A DNA stretch of 64,000 bases from Streptomyces gilvus (GCF_022513565.1 NZ_JAKWBE010000036.1:1-64000); one strand, 5' to 3'. Shown: positions 34,825 through 45,688, counted from the stretch's first letter. The notes: generated by a model from the sequence alone, not told the origin. Program-made: numbers and translations.

Positions 34825-35973
34825 TCACACCCCGGAGGAGATCTCAGCCTTCTCGTCCGAGCCCGTCCCTTTTCCCTCGGCGGCCGCCAGTTTCTGGTTG
34901 CGGCGCACGGAGGACCAGAAGGACCAGCCGATCAGGACGACGCCGACGAGGCCGGTGATGACCTCGTTGATCTGGTACTGGATGGTGACCATGAGGATCA
35001 CGGCCAGCGCGCCGATCGCGTAGTGCGCGCCGTGCTCCAGGTAGACGTAGTCGTCGAGGGTGCCCTGGCGGACCAGGTAGACGGTCAGCGAGCGGACGTA
35101 CATCGCGCCGATGCCCAGACCCAGCGCCATCAGCACGATGTCGTTGGTGATGGCGAAGGCGCCGATGACACCGTCGAAGGAGAAGGAGGCGTCGAGCACT
35201 TCCAGGTACAGGAACATGAAGAAGGCGGCCTGGCCGGCGAGGACGATGGCCGGTTTCTTCTTCCCGGTGCGCTCGGCCTCTTCCTCCTCCTCGTGCTCGC
35301 GTTCCTCCTCCGCCTCCAGGCGGTCCTCGAAGAAGCCGGACAGACCGCCGACGATCATGTAGGTGATCAGTCCGGCGATGCCGGCGATGAGGACGGTCTG
35401 CGCCTTGTCGACGTGGCCGCCGCCGTGCTGGTGGGCGTGGGCGGCGAAGGTGAAGGAGGTGATCAGCAGGACGATCAGGGCGATGCAGACCGCCAGCATG
35501 TCGACCTTGCCGAGCTTGGCCAGCGGGCGCTCGATCCAGCGCAGCCACTGGATGTCGCGGTCCTCGAAGATGAAGTCGAGGAAGATCATCAGCAGGAACA
35601 TCCCGCCGAACGCGGCGATCGCCGGGTGGGCGTCGGTGACCAGCTGCTGGTAGCGGTCCTTGTTGTTCAGCGCGAGGTCGACGGCCTCGATGGGGCCCAT
35701 CTTGGCGGTGACCGCGACGATGACGACGGGGAAGACCAGCCGCATGCCGAACACGGCGATGAGCACGCCGACCGTGAGGAAGATCTTCTGCCAGAAGGCG
35801 TTCATCTTCTTCAGGATCCCGGCGTTGACCACGGCGTTGTCGAACGACAGGGAGATCTCGAGGACGGCGAGGATCGCCACGATGCCGAATGCCTCCCACC
35901 CCCCGTAGAAGACCGCGGCGACCAGGCCGAGCGCGGTAATCGCGAACGACCAGCCGAAGGTTTTCAGAAGCAC
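34825..35973 (-). CDS. TerC-superfamily integral membrane protein (DUF475)
   Basis: 382 residues from a GTG at 35973; the ribosome site is weak. Around nine membrane helices. The TerC/DUF475 hallmark acidic helices are LEISLSFDNAVVNAGIL near residue 39-55 and EVLDASFSFDGVIGAFAITND near 258-278, repeated inverted halves with metal-binding Glu/Asp. A loop rich in Glu (EEEREHEEEEEAE) and a His cluster (AHAHQHGGGH) lie between. TerC homologues export or traffic Mn(II) and other cations, and anchor the Ter complex. The neighbouring TerA and TerD genes support this. Confidence 0.88.
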   Translation of the reverse strand: MLLKTFGWSFAITALGLVAAVFYGGWEAFGIVAILAVLEISLSFDNAVVNAGILKKMNAFWQKIFLTVGVLIAVFGMRLVFPVVIVAVTAKMGPIEAVDLALNNKDRYQQLVTDAHPAIAAFGGMFLLMIFLDFIFEDRDIQWLRWIERPLAKLGKVDMLAVCIALIVLLITSFTFAAHAHQHGGGHVDKAQTVLIAGIAGLITYMIVGGLSGFFEDRLEAEEEREHEEEEEAERTGKKKPAIVLAGQAAFFMFLYLEVLDASFSFDGVIGAFAITNDIVLMALGLGIGAMYVRSLTVYLVRQGTLDDYVYLEHGAHYAIGALAVILMVTIQYQINEVITGLVGVVLIGWSFWSSVRRNQKLAAAEGKGTGSDEKAEISSGV

Positions 35974-36001
35974 TGGCTACCCAATCGTGTGTGTACGGGT
36001 T

Positions 36002-36137
36002 TCCCCCGTGCCGTACCCGGCTTTACTCACTGTTGACCACGGAGTCTAGAGGGAGAAGCCACAGGGCCGTAGGGGCGGGGCCCGCTCCCCCGCGCCGTAC
36101 TCGGCTTTACGAGACGTTGACTCCGAAGTCTAGAGCG
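36002..36137. repeat. Duplicated 3' end of TerD gene, 84-bp offset
   Basis: Bases 36002-36053 are a diverged copy of 36086-36137, the end and downstream flank of the TerD gene at 36107-36682. Read on the minus strand the outer copy would end LDSVVNSE-stop, against LDFGVNVS-stop in the gene. It lies in the gap before the TerC-like gene. Confidence 0.75.
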
Positions 36138-36682
36138 ATTCCCCTGAGCCCCGACGCGTACCCCTGACCGACCGCACGGAACTTCCACTCGCCCTGGTAG
36201 CGGTAGACCTCGCCGAAGATCATGGCCGTTTCCGTGCCGGCGTCCTCGCTGAGGTCGTAGCGGGCCAGTTCCTGTCCGTCGGCCTGGTTGACGACCCGGA
36301 TGAAGGCGTTGGAGACCTGGCCGAAGGTCTGGCCGCGCTCGTCCGCCATGTGGATCGAGACCGGGAAGACGATCTTGTCGCACTGGGCCGGCACCTTGGC
36401 TAGGTCGACCAGGATCGACTCGTCGTCGCCCTCGCCCTCACCGGTGAGGTTGTCGCCGGTGTGCTCCACCGAGCCGTCCGGGCTCTTGAGCTGGTTGTAG
36501 AACACGAACCACTCGTCGCCCAGCACCCGTCCCCCGCTGCACAGCAGGGCGCTGGCGTCCAGGTCGAAGTCGGCGCCGGTGGTGGAACGCGCGTCCCAGC
36601 CCAGCCCGATCATCACCTGGGTCAGGTTCGGCGCGGCCTTGGACAGGGAGACGTTGCCCCCCTTGGCGAGCGTGACGCCCAT
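36107..36682 (-). CDS. terD: TerD family calcium-binding stress protein (copy 1)
   Basis: 191 residues, the standard TerD length, from the ATG at 36682 with GGAGG about 10 bases upstream. Starts MGVTLAKGGNVSLSK, with calcium-ligand regions DFDLDASALLC near 37-47 and VEHTGDNLTGEGEGDDESI near 73-91 that match the structurally known TerD/YceD calcium sites. GEVYRYQGEWKFRAVGQGYASGL is the usual C-terminal strand. It is a cytosolic, stress-induced protein acting with TerC. The neighbouring copy (36800-37375) is close in sequence, so they are tandem duplicates. Confidence 0.93.
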   Translation of the reverse strand: MGVTLAKGGNVSLSKAAPNLTQVMIGLGWDARSTTGADFDLDASALLCSGGRVLGDEWFVFYNQLKSPDGSVEHTGDNLTGEGEGDDESILVDLAKVPAQCDKIVFPVSIHMADERGQTFGQVSNAFIRVVNQADGQELARYDLSEDAGTETAMIFGEVYRYQGEWKFRAVGQGYASGLRGIALDFGVNVS

Positions 36683-36799
36683 GATGCTGGTCCCTCCCCG
36701 AGTCGGTGCTTCTCTGCTGCTTGTCCTGCGCTCCCCCAGAGGGGGCACCCCCCAGGCGCCGCGCGCAGACGGCGCGGCGCCGGGCGGGCAAGGCGCGTC

Positions 36800-37375
36800 T
36801 CAGACGTTGACGCCGAAGTCCTGGGCGATGCCGCGCAGGCCGGAGGCGTAGCCCTGGCCGATGGCGCGGAACTTCCACTCCGCGCCGTTGCGGTACAGCT
36901 CGCCGAAGACCATGGCCGTCTCGGTGGAGGCGTCCTCACTCAGGTCGTACCGGGCGATCTCCTGTCCGCCGGCCTGGTTGACGACGCGGATGAACGCGTT
37001 GCGGACCTGGCCGAAGGACTGCTGGCGGTTCTCGGCGTCGTAGATCGACACCGGGAACACGATCTTGTCGACGTCGGCCGGCACGCCCGCGAGGTTGACC
37101 TTGATGACCTCGTCGTCGCCCTCGCCCTCACCGGTGAGGTTGTCACCGGTGTGCTCGACCGAGCCGTCGGGGCTCTTGAGGTTGTTGAAGAAGACGAAGT
37201 TCTGGTCGCTGGCGACCTTGCCGGCACTGTTCAGCAGCAGCGCGCTGGCGTCCAGGTCGAAGTCGGTACCGGTCGTCGTCCGGACGTCCCAGCCCAGACC
37301 GACGAGCACCGCGGTCAGGCCCGGGGCCTCCTTGGTCAGCGATACGTTGCCGCCCTTGCTGAGGCTGACTCCCAC
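36800..37375 (-). CDS. terD: TerD family calcium-binding stress protein (copy 2)
   Basis: 191 residues from a GTG at 37375, with GGAGG 4 bases upstream. Starts MGVSLSKGGNVSLTK; the calcium-binding DFDLDASALLL and VEHTGDNLTGEGEGDDEVI segments are intact. It is the first of the leftward ter genes and close kin of the next one, from which it is parted by about 115 bases. An upstream leader contains a perfect hairpin at 37397-37412 (GGCGGGG-AG-CCCCGCC), and a TAGGAT hexamer near 37440 could be its promoter. Streptomyces TerD-type proteins respond to calcium and affect differentiation. Confidence 0.93.
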   Translation of the reverse strand: MGVSLSKGGNVSLTKEAPGLTAVLVGLGWDVRTTTGTDFDLDASALLLNSAGKVASDQNFVFFNNLKSPDGSVEHTGDNLTGEGEGDDEVIKVNLAGVPADVDKIVFPVSIYDAENRQQSFGQVRNAFIRVVNQAGGQEIARYDLSEDASTETAMVFGELYRNGAEWKFRAIGQGYASGLRGIAQDFGVNV

Positions 37376-37487
37376 GAGTCCTCCATTGGTTTCCAGGGCG
37401 GGGAGCCCCGCCGTGCGTTTGACATCGGATCAACGAATCGATCCTAGTGACGGGTTCCCGCCGTACGCATGGCTTGCCACCGAAGAA

Positions 37488-37946
37488 TCACAGGGTGTCG
37501 AGGGCCTTGACGTACTCGTTCAGGTCACGGGCGTCGGGGAGGGCGTTGACGACGGTCCAGCGGACCACGCCGTCCTTGTCGATGACGAAGGTGCCGCGCA
37601 CCGCGCAGCCCTTGTCCTCGGCGAAGACGCCGTACGCGCGCGAGACCTCGCCGTGCGGCCAGAAGTCGCTGAGCAGCGGGTACTCCAGGCCCTCCTGCTC
37701 GGCGAAGACGCGCAGGGTGTGGATGGAGTCGTTGGAGACGGCGAGCACCTGGGTGTCGCGGTCGGAGAACTGCGGCAGGTTGTCGCGCACCTCGCACAGC
37801 TCGCCGGTGCACACACCGGTGAAGGCGAAGGGGTAGAAGAGCAGGACCACGTTCTTCTCGCCATGGAAGTCGGAGAGCTTCACGGTGGCGCCGTGGTTGT
37901 CCTTGAGCTCGAAGTCGGGGGCCTTGTCGCCGACCTGGATCGCCAT
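37488..37946 (-). CDS. ahpE: Peroxiredoxin, AhpE type
   Basis: 152 residues, the AhpE size. The peroxidatic Cys is in YPFAFTGVCTGELCEVRD, preceded by the conserved Thr-x-x-Cys pattern; a second Cys follows five residues later. PLLSDFWPHGEVSRAYGVF and RGTFVIDKDGVVRW are the characteristic AhpE strands, close to the mycobacterial enzyme. It reduces hydroperoxides and peroxynitrite in the cytosol, probably with mycothiol/mycoredoxin as reductant in an actinomycete. The mycobacterial protein is 1-Cys; the extra Cys here could act as resolving residue. It is upstream of the ter genes on the same strand with a 112-base gap. Confidence 0.9.
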   Translation of the reverse strand: MAIQVGDKAPDFELKDNHGATVKLSDFHGEKNVVLLFYPFAFTGVCTGELCEVRDNLPQFSDRDTQVLAVSNDSIHTLRVFAEQEGLEYPLLSDFWPHGEVSRAYGVFAEDKGCAVRGTFVIDKDGVVRWTVVNALPDARDLNEYVKALDTL

Positions 37947-38016
37947 CGGGGTTCCGTCCCTTTCGGTGGGCTGTTCGGGTGACGTCCACCCTACGCAGCG
38001 ATCACCGGAGGCCGGT

Positions 38017-38047
38017 GGACGGGCCGAGTACGACGCCCGGCCCGTCC
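38017..38047 (-). terminator. Intrinsic terminator after DUF3052 gene
   Basis: GGACGGGCC (38017-38025) and GGCCCGTCC (38039-38047) form a perfect 9-bp stem with a 13-base loop, 9 bases past the DUF3052 stop in the direction of transcription. Confidence 0.6.
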
Positions 38048-38055
38048 GTGGGTGG

Positions 38056-38487
38056 CTACTTCTTGGACTTGGCCGCCTTCGGCGTCACCAGCCGGCTGCC
38101 GCTCCAGTCCTTGCCCACGCTGACGCTCTTGGAGGCGGACAGCCCCGCCGTCGTCGCGGCTTCGGAGATGTCGCTCGGCTCGACGTATCCGTCCCGGCCG
38201 GTCTTCGGCGTCAGGAGCAGGATCGACCCGCCTTCTTCGATGTACGTGGTGGCGTCCACCAGCGCATCGGTCAGGTCGCCGTCGTCGTCGCGGAACCAGA
38301 GCACCACGGCATCGGCGACGTCGTCGTAGTCCTCGTCCACCAGGTCACTGCCGATGACTTCCTCAATGGCCTCGCGGAGTTCCTGGTCTACGTCGTCGTC
38401 GTAGCCGATCTCCTGGACCACCTGCTCGGGCTGGAACCCCAGCCTCACGGCAGGGCTCGTCTCCGCGTGGTCCGCGGTCGCGCTCAC
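38056..38487 (-). CDS. DUF3052 family protein
   Basis: 143 residues from the GTG at 38487, preceded by an excellent AGGAGG 7 bases away. Matches DUF3052, an actinobacteria-specific family: RLGFQPEQVVQEIGYDDDVDQELREAIEEVIG in the N-terminal half, the acidic DYDDVADAVVLWFRDDDGDLTD near 52-73, and GGSILLLTPKTGRDGYVEPSDISEAA. Very acidic and cytosolic. It is conserved head-to-head with aceE in Streptomyces. Function unknown; the fold of the middle resembles a small methyltransferase-like or adaptor domain but no SAM motif is seen. Confidence 0.87.
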   Translation of the reverse strand: MSATADHAETSPAVRLGFQPEQVVQEIGYDDDVDQELREAIEEVIGSDLVDEDYDDVADAVVLWFRDDDGDLTDALVDATTYIEEGGSILLLTPKTGRDGYVEPSDISEAATTAGLSASKSVSVGKDWSGSRLVTPKAAKSKK

Positions 38488-38607
38488 GGGTTGCCTCCTG
38501 ATCTTGTTTTTGGGTATGTCTCAGCCACGCGCGTGCGCGAGGCATTGGCCGTAGTCCACACGGGCGGGGCGGATCGCGCAAGTACCCGGCCGTTCAGACC
38601 GCCGAAA

Positions 38608-38633
38608 CGGTGACGTTCCTGGCCGTGTCACCG
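38608..38633. promoter_or_regulatory. Inverted repeat CGGTGAC-N12-GTCACCG in the aceE/DUF3052 intergenic region
   Basis: A perfect 7-bp inverted repeat in the 364-base divergent gap. It lies 120 bases upstream of the DUF3052 start and 219 bases upstream of aceE, so it is a candidate operator. Closer to aceE, a leader hairpin GCAGCT-CAAA-AGCTGC lies at 38804-38819. I see nothing else firm in the gap. Confidence 0.4.
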
Positions 38634-38851
38634 CAACTCCAGGCACGACGCCCACGTCGTCAGTGACCTGCACCACACCGTTGTGCCCGCTTTGCGGCAT
38701 TGGGAACCCGGGACTCCTGAGACGGATCTCGATTACCTCTCAGTAGAGATGACGTTTGCTTTCCCGAGGTACACGATGGGGAACGGTGCAGACACACCGA
38801 AAAGCAGCTCAAAAGCTGCCCTCAGCAGCCCTCTGACAGGTAAGGAACAGC

Positions 38852-41599
<2,748 letters not shown>

Positions 41600-41622
41600 C
41601 CCTGACCGCGGGTCGGTGAGTC

Positions 41623-41655
41623 GAAGGGCGGCGGACTGTGATCCCGCCGCCCTTC
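41623..41655 (+). terminator. Intrinsic terminator after aceE
   Basis: GAAGGGCGGCGG (41623-41634) and CCGCCGCCCTTC (41644-41655) make a perfect 12-bp stem, followed by GCTGTTTCCTTT, a T-rich run. Strongest terminator in the window. Confidence 0.85.
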
Positions 41656-41689
41656 GCTGTTTCCTTTCCGGTTTCTTTACGATGCGGGC

Positions 41690-42460
41690 ATGGAGCAAGA
41701 AACGGCGCAGGCGCGCTGGGAGCACCTCACCCAACGGCCGCTGCTGGCGCTGGCCGTCGTGTTCGCCGTCGCGTATGCCGTGCCGATCGTGGACCACTCG
41801 GCGGGGCATGCGCTGACGCAGGTGTGCACGGTGGTCGAGTGGGTGGTGTGGGGGGCCTTCGCCGGGGACTATGTGACGCGGCTGGCGCTCGCCCGGCGCC
41901 GCAAGGAGTTCGTGCGCCGGCACTGGATAGACCTGTGCGCGGTCGTGCTGCCGATCCTCCAGCCGCTGCGGCTGCTGCGCATGGTCGCGACGCTGATGCT
42001 GGTGGGGCGGCGGGCGCGGATGGCCAACCAGATCAGGCTGACGACGTACGTCGGCGGGGCGGTCGTCGGGCTGCTGATGTTCGGCTCGCTGGCCGTGCTG
42101 TCGGTCGAACGGGACTCACCGGACGGGAACATCCGGACGCTGGGTGACGCGCTGTGGTGGTCGTTCACGACGATGACGACCGTCGGGTACGGCGACCACG
42201 CCCCGACCACCGGTCTGGGCCGCATGATCGCCGTCGGTCTGATGCTCTCCGGCATCGCGCTGCTGGGTGTGGTGACCGCGAACATCGCCGCCTGGTTCCT
42301 GGCCCGCTTCGAAAAGGACGACGCGGAGGAACAACGCCAGACCCAGGCCATCGAATCCCTCACGGAAGAAGTCCGAGCCCTGAGAGCCGAGGTAGCGGCC
42401 CTCCGCGACCTGTCGGGCGACCACGACAACCCCACGCCCATGACAAGCCCCCGCCTCTGA
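41690..42460 (+). CDS. Voltage-gated-like potassium channel protein
   Basis: 256 residues. Four to six membrane helices, with the K+ selectivity filter TMTTVGYGDHAP near residues 161-172. The S4-like segment RLLRMVATLMLVGRRARMANQIR near 90-112 has Arg residues every third or fourth position, suggesting voltage sensing. A cytosolic coiled-coil tail (EEQRQTQAIESLTEEVRALRAEVAALRDL) near 210-240 probably mediates tetramerisation. The ATG at 41690 has no clear ribosome site. It starts about 90 bases after aceE, but a terminator separates them. Confidence 0.87.
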   Translation: MEQETAQARWEHLTQRPLLALAVVFAVAYAVPIVDHSAGHALTQVCTVVEWVVWGAFAGDYVTRLALARRRKEFVRRHWIDLCAVVLPILQPLRLLRMVATLMLVGRRARMANQIRLTTYVGGAVVGLLMFGSLAVLSVERDSPDGNIRTLGDALWWSFTTMTTVGYGDHAPTTGLGRMIAVGLMLSGIALLGVVTANIAAWFLARFEKDDAEEQRQTQAIESLTEEVRALRAEVAALRDLSGDHDNPTPMTSPRL

Positions 42461-42515
42461 ACGCCCCCGAGCCGGTCCCGCGCGTGGGACACTCCCGGTT
42501 CGCCCAGGGCCCGCC

Positions 42516-42592
42516 GGGATCAAGCGGCTGCCCGCCCAACTGCGGGCCATGGCGAGCCAACCACAGACGATCGCCACGGGGCCGAGAGTAAT
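42516..42592 (-). pseudogene. Remnant of small membrane protein gene, duplicate of 42820-42896
   Basis: These 77 bases are nearly the same as bases 42820-42896 in the downstream gene. On the minus strand they encode LGPVAIVCGWLAMARSWAGS, the last membrane region of that protein, but no start or end of a gene remains. It sits in the 265-base gap after the channel gene; the rest of the gap has no recognisable feature. Confidence 0.6.
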
Positions 42593-42725
42593 GTCCGCCC
42601 AGCCCGAACAGGACTCCCCCAGATCCGCAGCGATGGGTCCGTGACCACGCCCCCTCGCATCACCCCGCGCATGAGGCGGGCCCCCGGTCCATCAGCCGGG
42701 GGCCCTTCCCTCACCTTGCCCCGGG

Positions 42726-43034
42726 TCAGAACAAGCCGTTGCCCGGGGTGGCCGCTCCCGCCAACCACACGATGGCCAGGAGCGTGTCAATGGCGCCCAG
42801 TACGAAGGCGACCAGGGCCGGAATCGAGCGACTGCCCGCCCAACTGCGACCCATGGCGAGCCAACCACACACGATCGCCACGGGGCCGAGGATGATCCCC
42901 AGAACGAAAAACCCGGCGACCGCGCAGATGACTCCGATGATTCCGAGCGTCGCGCGATCCGGCCCGGTCCGTGACCACGTCCGGCTACGTGACCGGGGGT
43001 ACCTGCGCGTTCCGTGTCCGAAGCCCGCCATCAT
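42726..43034 (-). CDS. Small membrane protein, DUF4190-like
   Basis: 102 residues from the ATG at 43034 (43031, with GGGAG 6 bases upstream, is equally likely). A basic, Arg/Tyr-rich N-terminal tail of about 30 residues precedes two membrane helices. GIIGVICAVAGFFVLGIILGPVAIVCGWLAMGRS resembles DUF4190, a small two-helix family in actinobacteria where the gene name and function are unknown. The second helix is near VAFVLGAIDTLLAIVWLAG. A partial duplicate lies about 300 bases downstream. Nothing in the surroundings indicates a role. Confidence 0.7.
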   Translation of the reverse strand: MMAGFGHGTRRYPRSRSRTWSRTGPDRATLGIIGVICAVAGFFVLGIILGPVAIVCGWLAMGRSWAGSRSIPALVAFVLGAIDTLLAIVWLAGAATPGNGLF

Positions 43035-43250
43035 CAACTCCCTGAACCCCGGGGTCTGTTCGGGGTTCAAACATGCGGGTACCCCCGGATCGGCGATTAA
43101 TCATCGGGCTGTCGGCGCGCTGTCCCCCTCCGGCAGCGCGCCGCAGCACCGGTCCGCCCTCTCCGGAGGGCCTGACCCACTGTGACCTGCGGCGCGCACC
43201 GGAAGCGAGGGATCTTTAGCCCCTTCACCCTGATAGGGGAAGTTCCTTGA

Positions 43251-43286
43251 AGATCCGTCAGATCCGTCAGATCCGTCAGATCCCTC
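43251..43286. repeat. 9-bp tandem repeat AGATCCGTC, four copies
   Basis: Copies start at 43251, 43260, 43269 and 43278 (the last is AGATCCCTC). The array runs up to the stop codon of the MFS gene (43285-43287). Its minus-strand reading GACGGATCT could vary the 3' untranslated region. Confidence 0.9.
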
Positions 43287-44904
43287 AGATGTGGCCCACT
43301 CCGGCGCCCGCGTCCGCGTTCGCGCCCCGCTTGGTGAGCAGCGCGACGAAGACCGCGACCACCGCGACACCGCAGGCCACGAGCGACGCCAGGCTCATCC
43401 CGGAGATGAAGGTGTCGTGCGCGACGTCCGTGATCTTCGCGACGATCGTCTCCGGCGTGCCCTTGGCCACCGGCGCCACACCGACCTGGACCGCCTCGGA
43501 GGCCTGGTCCAGCTGGGCCGGGGTGAGCGGCGGCAGACCGGCGTCCTTCCAGTTGCCCGCGAGGTCGCCGTCGACCTTGGAGGCCATCACGGCGCCCAGC
43601 ACCGCCGTACCGAGGCTGCCGCCGATCTGCATCGCGGCCTGCTGCAGACCGCCGGCGACACCGGACAGCTCCATGGGCGCGTTGCCGACGATGACCTCCG
43701 TCGCGCCGACCATGACCGGCGCGAGACCGAGGCCGAGCAGCGCGAACCAGAGGGACATCACGGCGCTGCCGGTGTCCACCTTCAGCGTCGACATGCCGTA
43801 CATCGCGATCGCGGTGGCCGCCATGCCGCCCGCCAGCGGGATCCGCGGGCCCAGCTTGGTGATCAGCGCGCCCGCGAGCGGCGAGCCGACGATCATCATC
43901 CCGGTGAGCGGGAGCAGATGGAGACCGGCGTCGATCGGCTTCATACCGTGGACGTTCTGCAGGTAGAACGTCACGAAGAACAGGCCGCCCATGAACGCGA
44001 TGGCCATCAGCACCATCAGCACGACACCCGCGGACAGCGGGACCGAGCGGAACAGGCCGAGCGGGATCAGCGGCTCCTTGACCTTCGTCTCCCAGAAGGA
44101 GAAGAGGGCGAAGCCGACGAGGGACACGGCTATGAACGTCCACGTCTTGCCGTCGCCCCAGCCCCAGGTGGGCGCCTTGATCAGGGCCCAGACCAGGCAG
44201 AACATGGCGCCGGAGAGCAGCGCGATGCCGAGCAGGTCGAAGGAGCGCGGCGCGTTCTCCGCGCGGTGGTCGAGCAGGATCAGCAGGCCCAGCACCAGCG
44301 CGATGGCGCCGACCGGCACGTTGATGAAGAACACCGACTGCCAGTTGACGTGCTCGACGAGCACTCCGCCGAGGATCGGGCCGCCGGCGGTGGAGGCGCC
44401 GATGACCATGCCCCAGATGCCGATGGCCATGTTGAGCTTCTCGGCCGGGAAGGTGGCCCGCAGCAGGCCGAGCGCGGCCGGCATCAGCAGCGCGCCGAAC
44501 AGGCCCTGCAGCACGCGGAAGGTCACGACCGCGGCGATGCTGTTCGACAGGCCGATGGCGCCCGAGGCGGCGGCGAAGCCGGTCACGCCGATCAGGAATG
44601 TCTGGCGGTGGCCGAAGCGGTCACCGAGCTTGCCCGCGGTGATCAGGGAGACCGCGAGGGCGAGGAAGTAGCCGTTGGTGATCCACTGGACGTCGGCGAA
44701 GCTCGCGCCGAGGTCCTTCTGGATGGCCGGGTTGGCGATGGCCACGATGGTGCCGTCCAGGGCCACCATCATGACGCCGACCGCGACCGTGATGAGAGTG
44801 AACCAGGGATGGCCGCGGAGTCCGGACGAGGACGGCGACCCGTCCGACGGGACCTCCGGCGCGTCGCCCCCCGACCCCGTCGTGTCGATGGTCTGACTAG
44901 TCAT
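43285..44904 (-). CDS. MFS drug efflux transporter (DHA2, 14-helix)
   Basis: 539 residues from the ATG at 44904. Fourteen membrane helices with all DHA2 motifs: VALDGTIVAIANPAI in TM1, WITNGYFLALAVSLITAGKLGDRFG (motif A), and GGPILGGVLVEHVNWQSVFFINVPVG (motif C). Unlike the pump at 7085-9130 it has no C-terminal extra domain. It probably exports hydrophobic drugs or a secreted metabolite. It is divergent from a TetR repressor with 66 bases between, a typical autoregulated efflux pair. No clear ribosome site is seen. Confidence 0.92.
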   Translation of the reverse strand: MTSQTIDTTGSGGDAPEVPSDGSPSSSGLRGHPWFTLITVAVGVMMVALDGTIVAIANPAIQKDLGASFADVQWITNGYFLALAVSLITAGKLGDRFGHRQTFLIGVTGFAAASGAIGLSNSIAAVVTFRVLQGLFGALLMPAALGLLRATFPAEKLNMAIGIWGMVIGASTAGGPILGGVLVEHVNWQSVFFINVPVGAIALVLGLLILLDHRAENAPRSFDLLGIALLSGAMFCLVWALIKAPTWGWGDGKTWTFIAVSLVGFALFSFWETKVKEPLIPLGLFRSVPLSAGVVLMVLMAIAFMGGLFFVTFYLQNVHGMKPIDAGLHLLPLTGMMIVGSPLAGALITKLGPRIPLAGGMAATAIAMYGMSTLKVDTGSAVMSLWFALLGLGLAPVMVGATEVIVGNAPMELSGVAGGLQQAAMQIGGSLGTAVLGAVMASKVDGDLAGNWKDAGLPPLTPAQLDQASEAVQVGVAPVAKGTPETIVAKITDVAHDTFISGMSLASLVACGVAVVAVFVALLTKRGANADAGAGVGHI

Positions 44905-44935
44905 GCGTTCGAGGCTAATGGCAGCCACTGACAGT

Positions 44936-44964
44936 TGACGAATCAAATCAGAAGCCGGTAACTG
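44936..44964 (+). promoter_or_regulatory. Promoter for TetR gene, likely leaderless, overlapping operator region
   Basis: TTGACG (44936-44941), a 17-base spacer and TAACTG (44959-44964), then 6 bases to the ATG at 44971. This predicts transcription starting at or next to the start codon. The direct repeat ACTGACA at 44928 and 44961 flanks it and may be the TetR-binding site shared with the divergent pump gene. Confidence 0.45.
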
Positions 44965-44970
44965 ACACCC

Positions 44971-45597
44971 ATGGAAACACTGCGCGAACGCAAGAAGCAG
45001 CGCACCCGGGAAGCCCTGCTCAGGGCCGCCGCCGAACTGTTCACGACCCGCGGCTACGAGGGCACCACCGTCGACGACATCGCCGAGGCCGTCGACGTCT
45101 CCCAGCGCACCTTCTTCCGTTACTTCGCCGGCAAGGAGGAGGCCGCGCTCGCCCTCCAGGGGCTGGTGGTGACCCGGTTCGTCCAGGCGGTCCGCGAGCG
45201 GCCGGCCGGCGAGGCGCCGATGGAGGCGCTGCGGCAGTCGGTGCTCCAGGGCTGGGCGACCCTGCACGAGGTGATCGAGGCCGTCGTACCGGTGGAGCTG
45301 TACCTGCGGCTGTACCGGGTCGTCGAGTCGACGCCCGTGCTGCTGGCCGCGCATCTGCGCCGCAGCGAGGAGATCGAGGAGACCCTCGCGCGCCTGCTCG
45401 CCGAACGGGAGGGCGTGGACGTGGACGCCGATCCGCGGCCGCGGCTGGCGGTGGCGGTGTTCGGCGGGGTGATGCGGGTGACCGAGCGGCAGTGGGTGGC
45501 TCGCGAGGACTTCGGTCTGGAGGAGATGCGCGCGTTGACGGTGTCGTACCTCGAACAAGTGGGACCGGCACTTACCGAGAACTGGCGGACACGCTGA
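44971..45597 (+). CDS. TetR family transcriptional regulator of adjacent MFS pump
   Basis: 208 residues. N-terminal helix-turn-helix: RTREALLRAAAELFTTRGYEGTTVDDIAEAVDVSQRTFFRYFAGKEE at residues 11-57, the classic TetR pattern. The C-terminal ligand-binding half is divergent. The gene is divergent from the MFS pump at 43285-44904, so it probably represses the pump and is released by the pumped drug. No ribosome site is visible; the ATG is 6 bases after a TAACTG hexamer, so translation may be leaderless. Confidence 0.92.
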   Translation: METLRERKKQRTREALLRAAAELFTTRGYEGTTVDDIAEAVDVSQRTFFRYFAGKEEAALALQGLVVTRFVQAVRERPAGEAPMEALRQSVLQGWATLHEVIEAVVPVELYLRLYRVVESTPVLLAAHLRRSEEIEETLARLLAEREGVDVDADPRPRLAVAVFGGVMRVTERQWVAREDFGLEEMRALTVSYLEQVGPALTENWRTR

Positions 45598-45688
45598 GAC
45601 ACGATCAGGTGGTCGTGCGTTTATCGAAACGTGATACCTGTCACTCGGCTCACGCGAGACCCTCTCGTTCTCCTAGTGTGTCCTCCCA

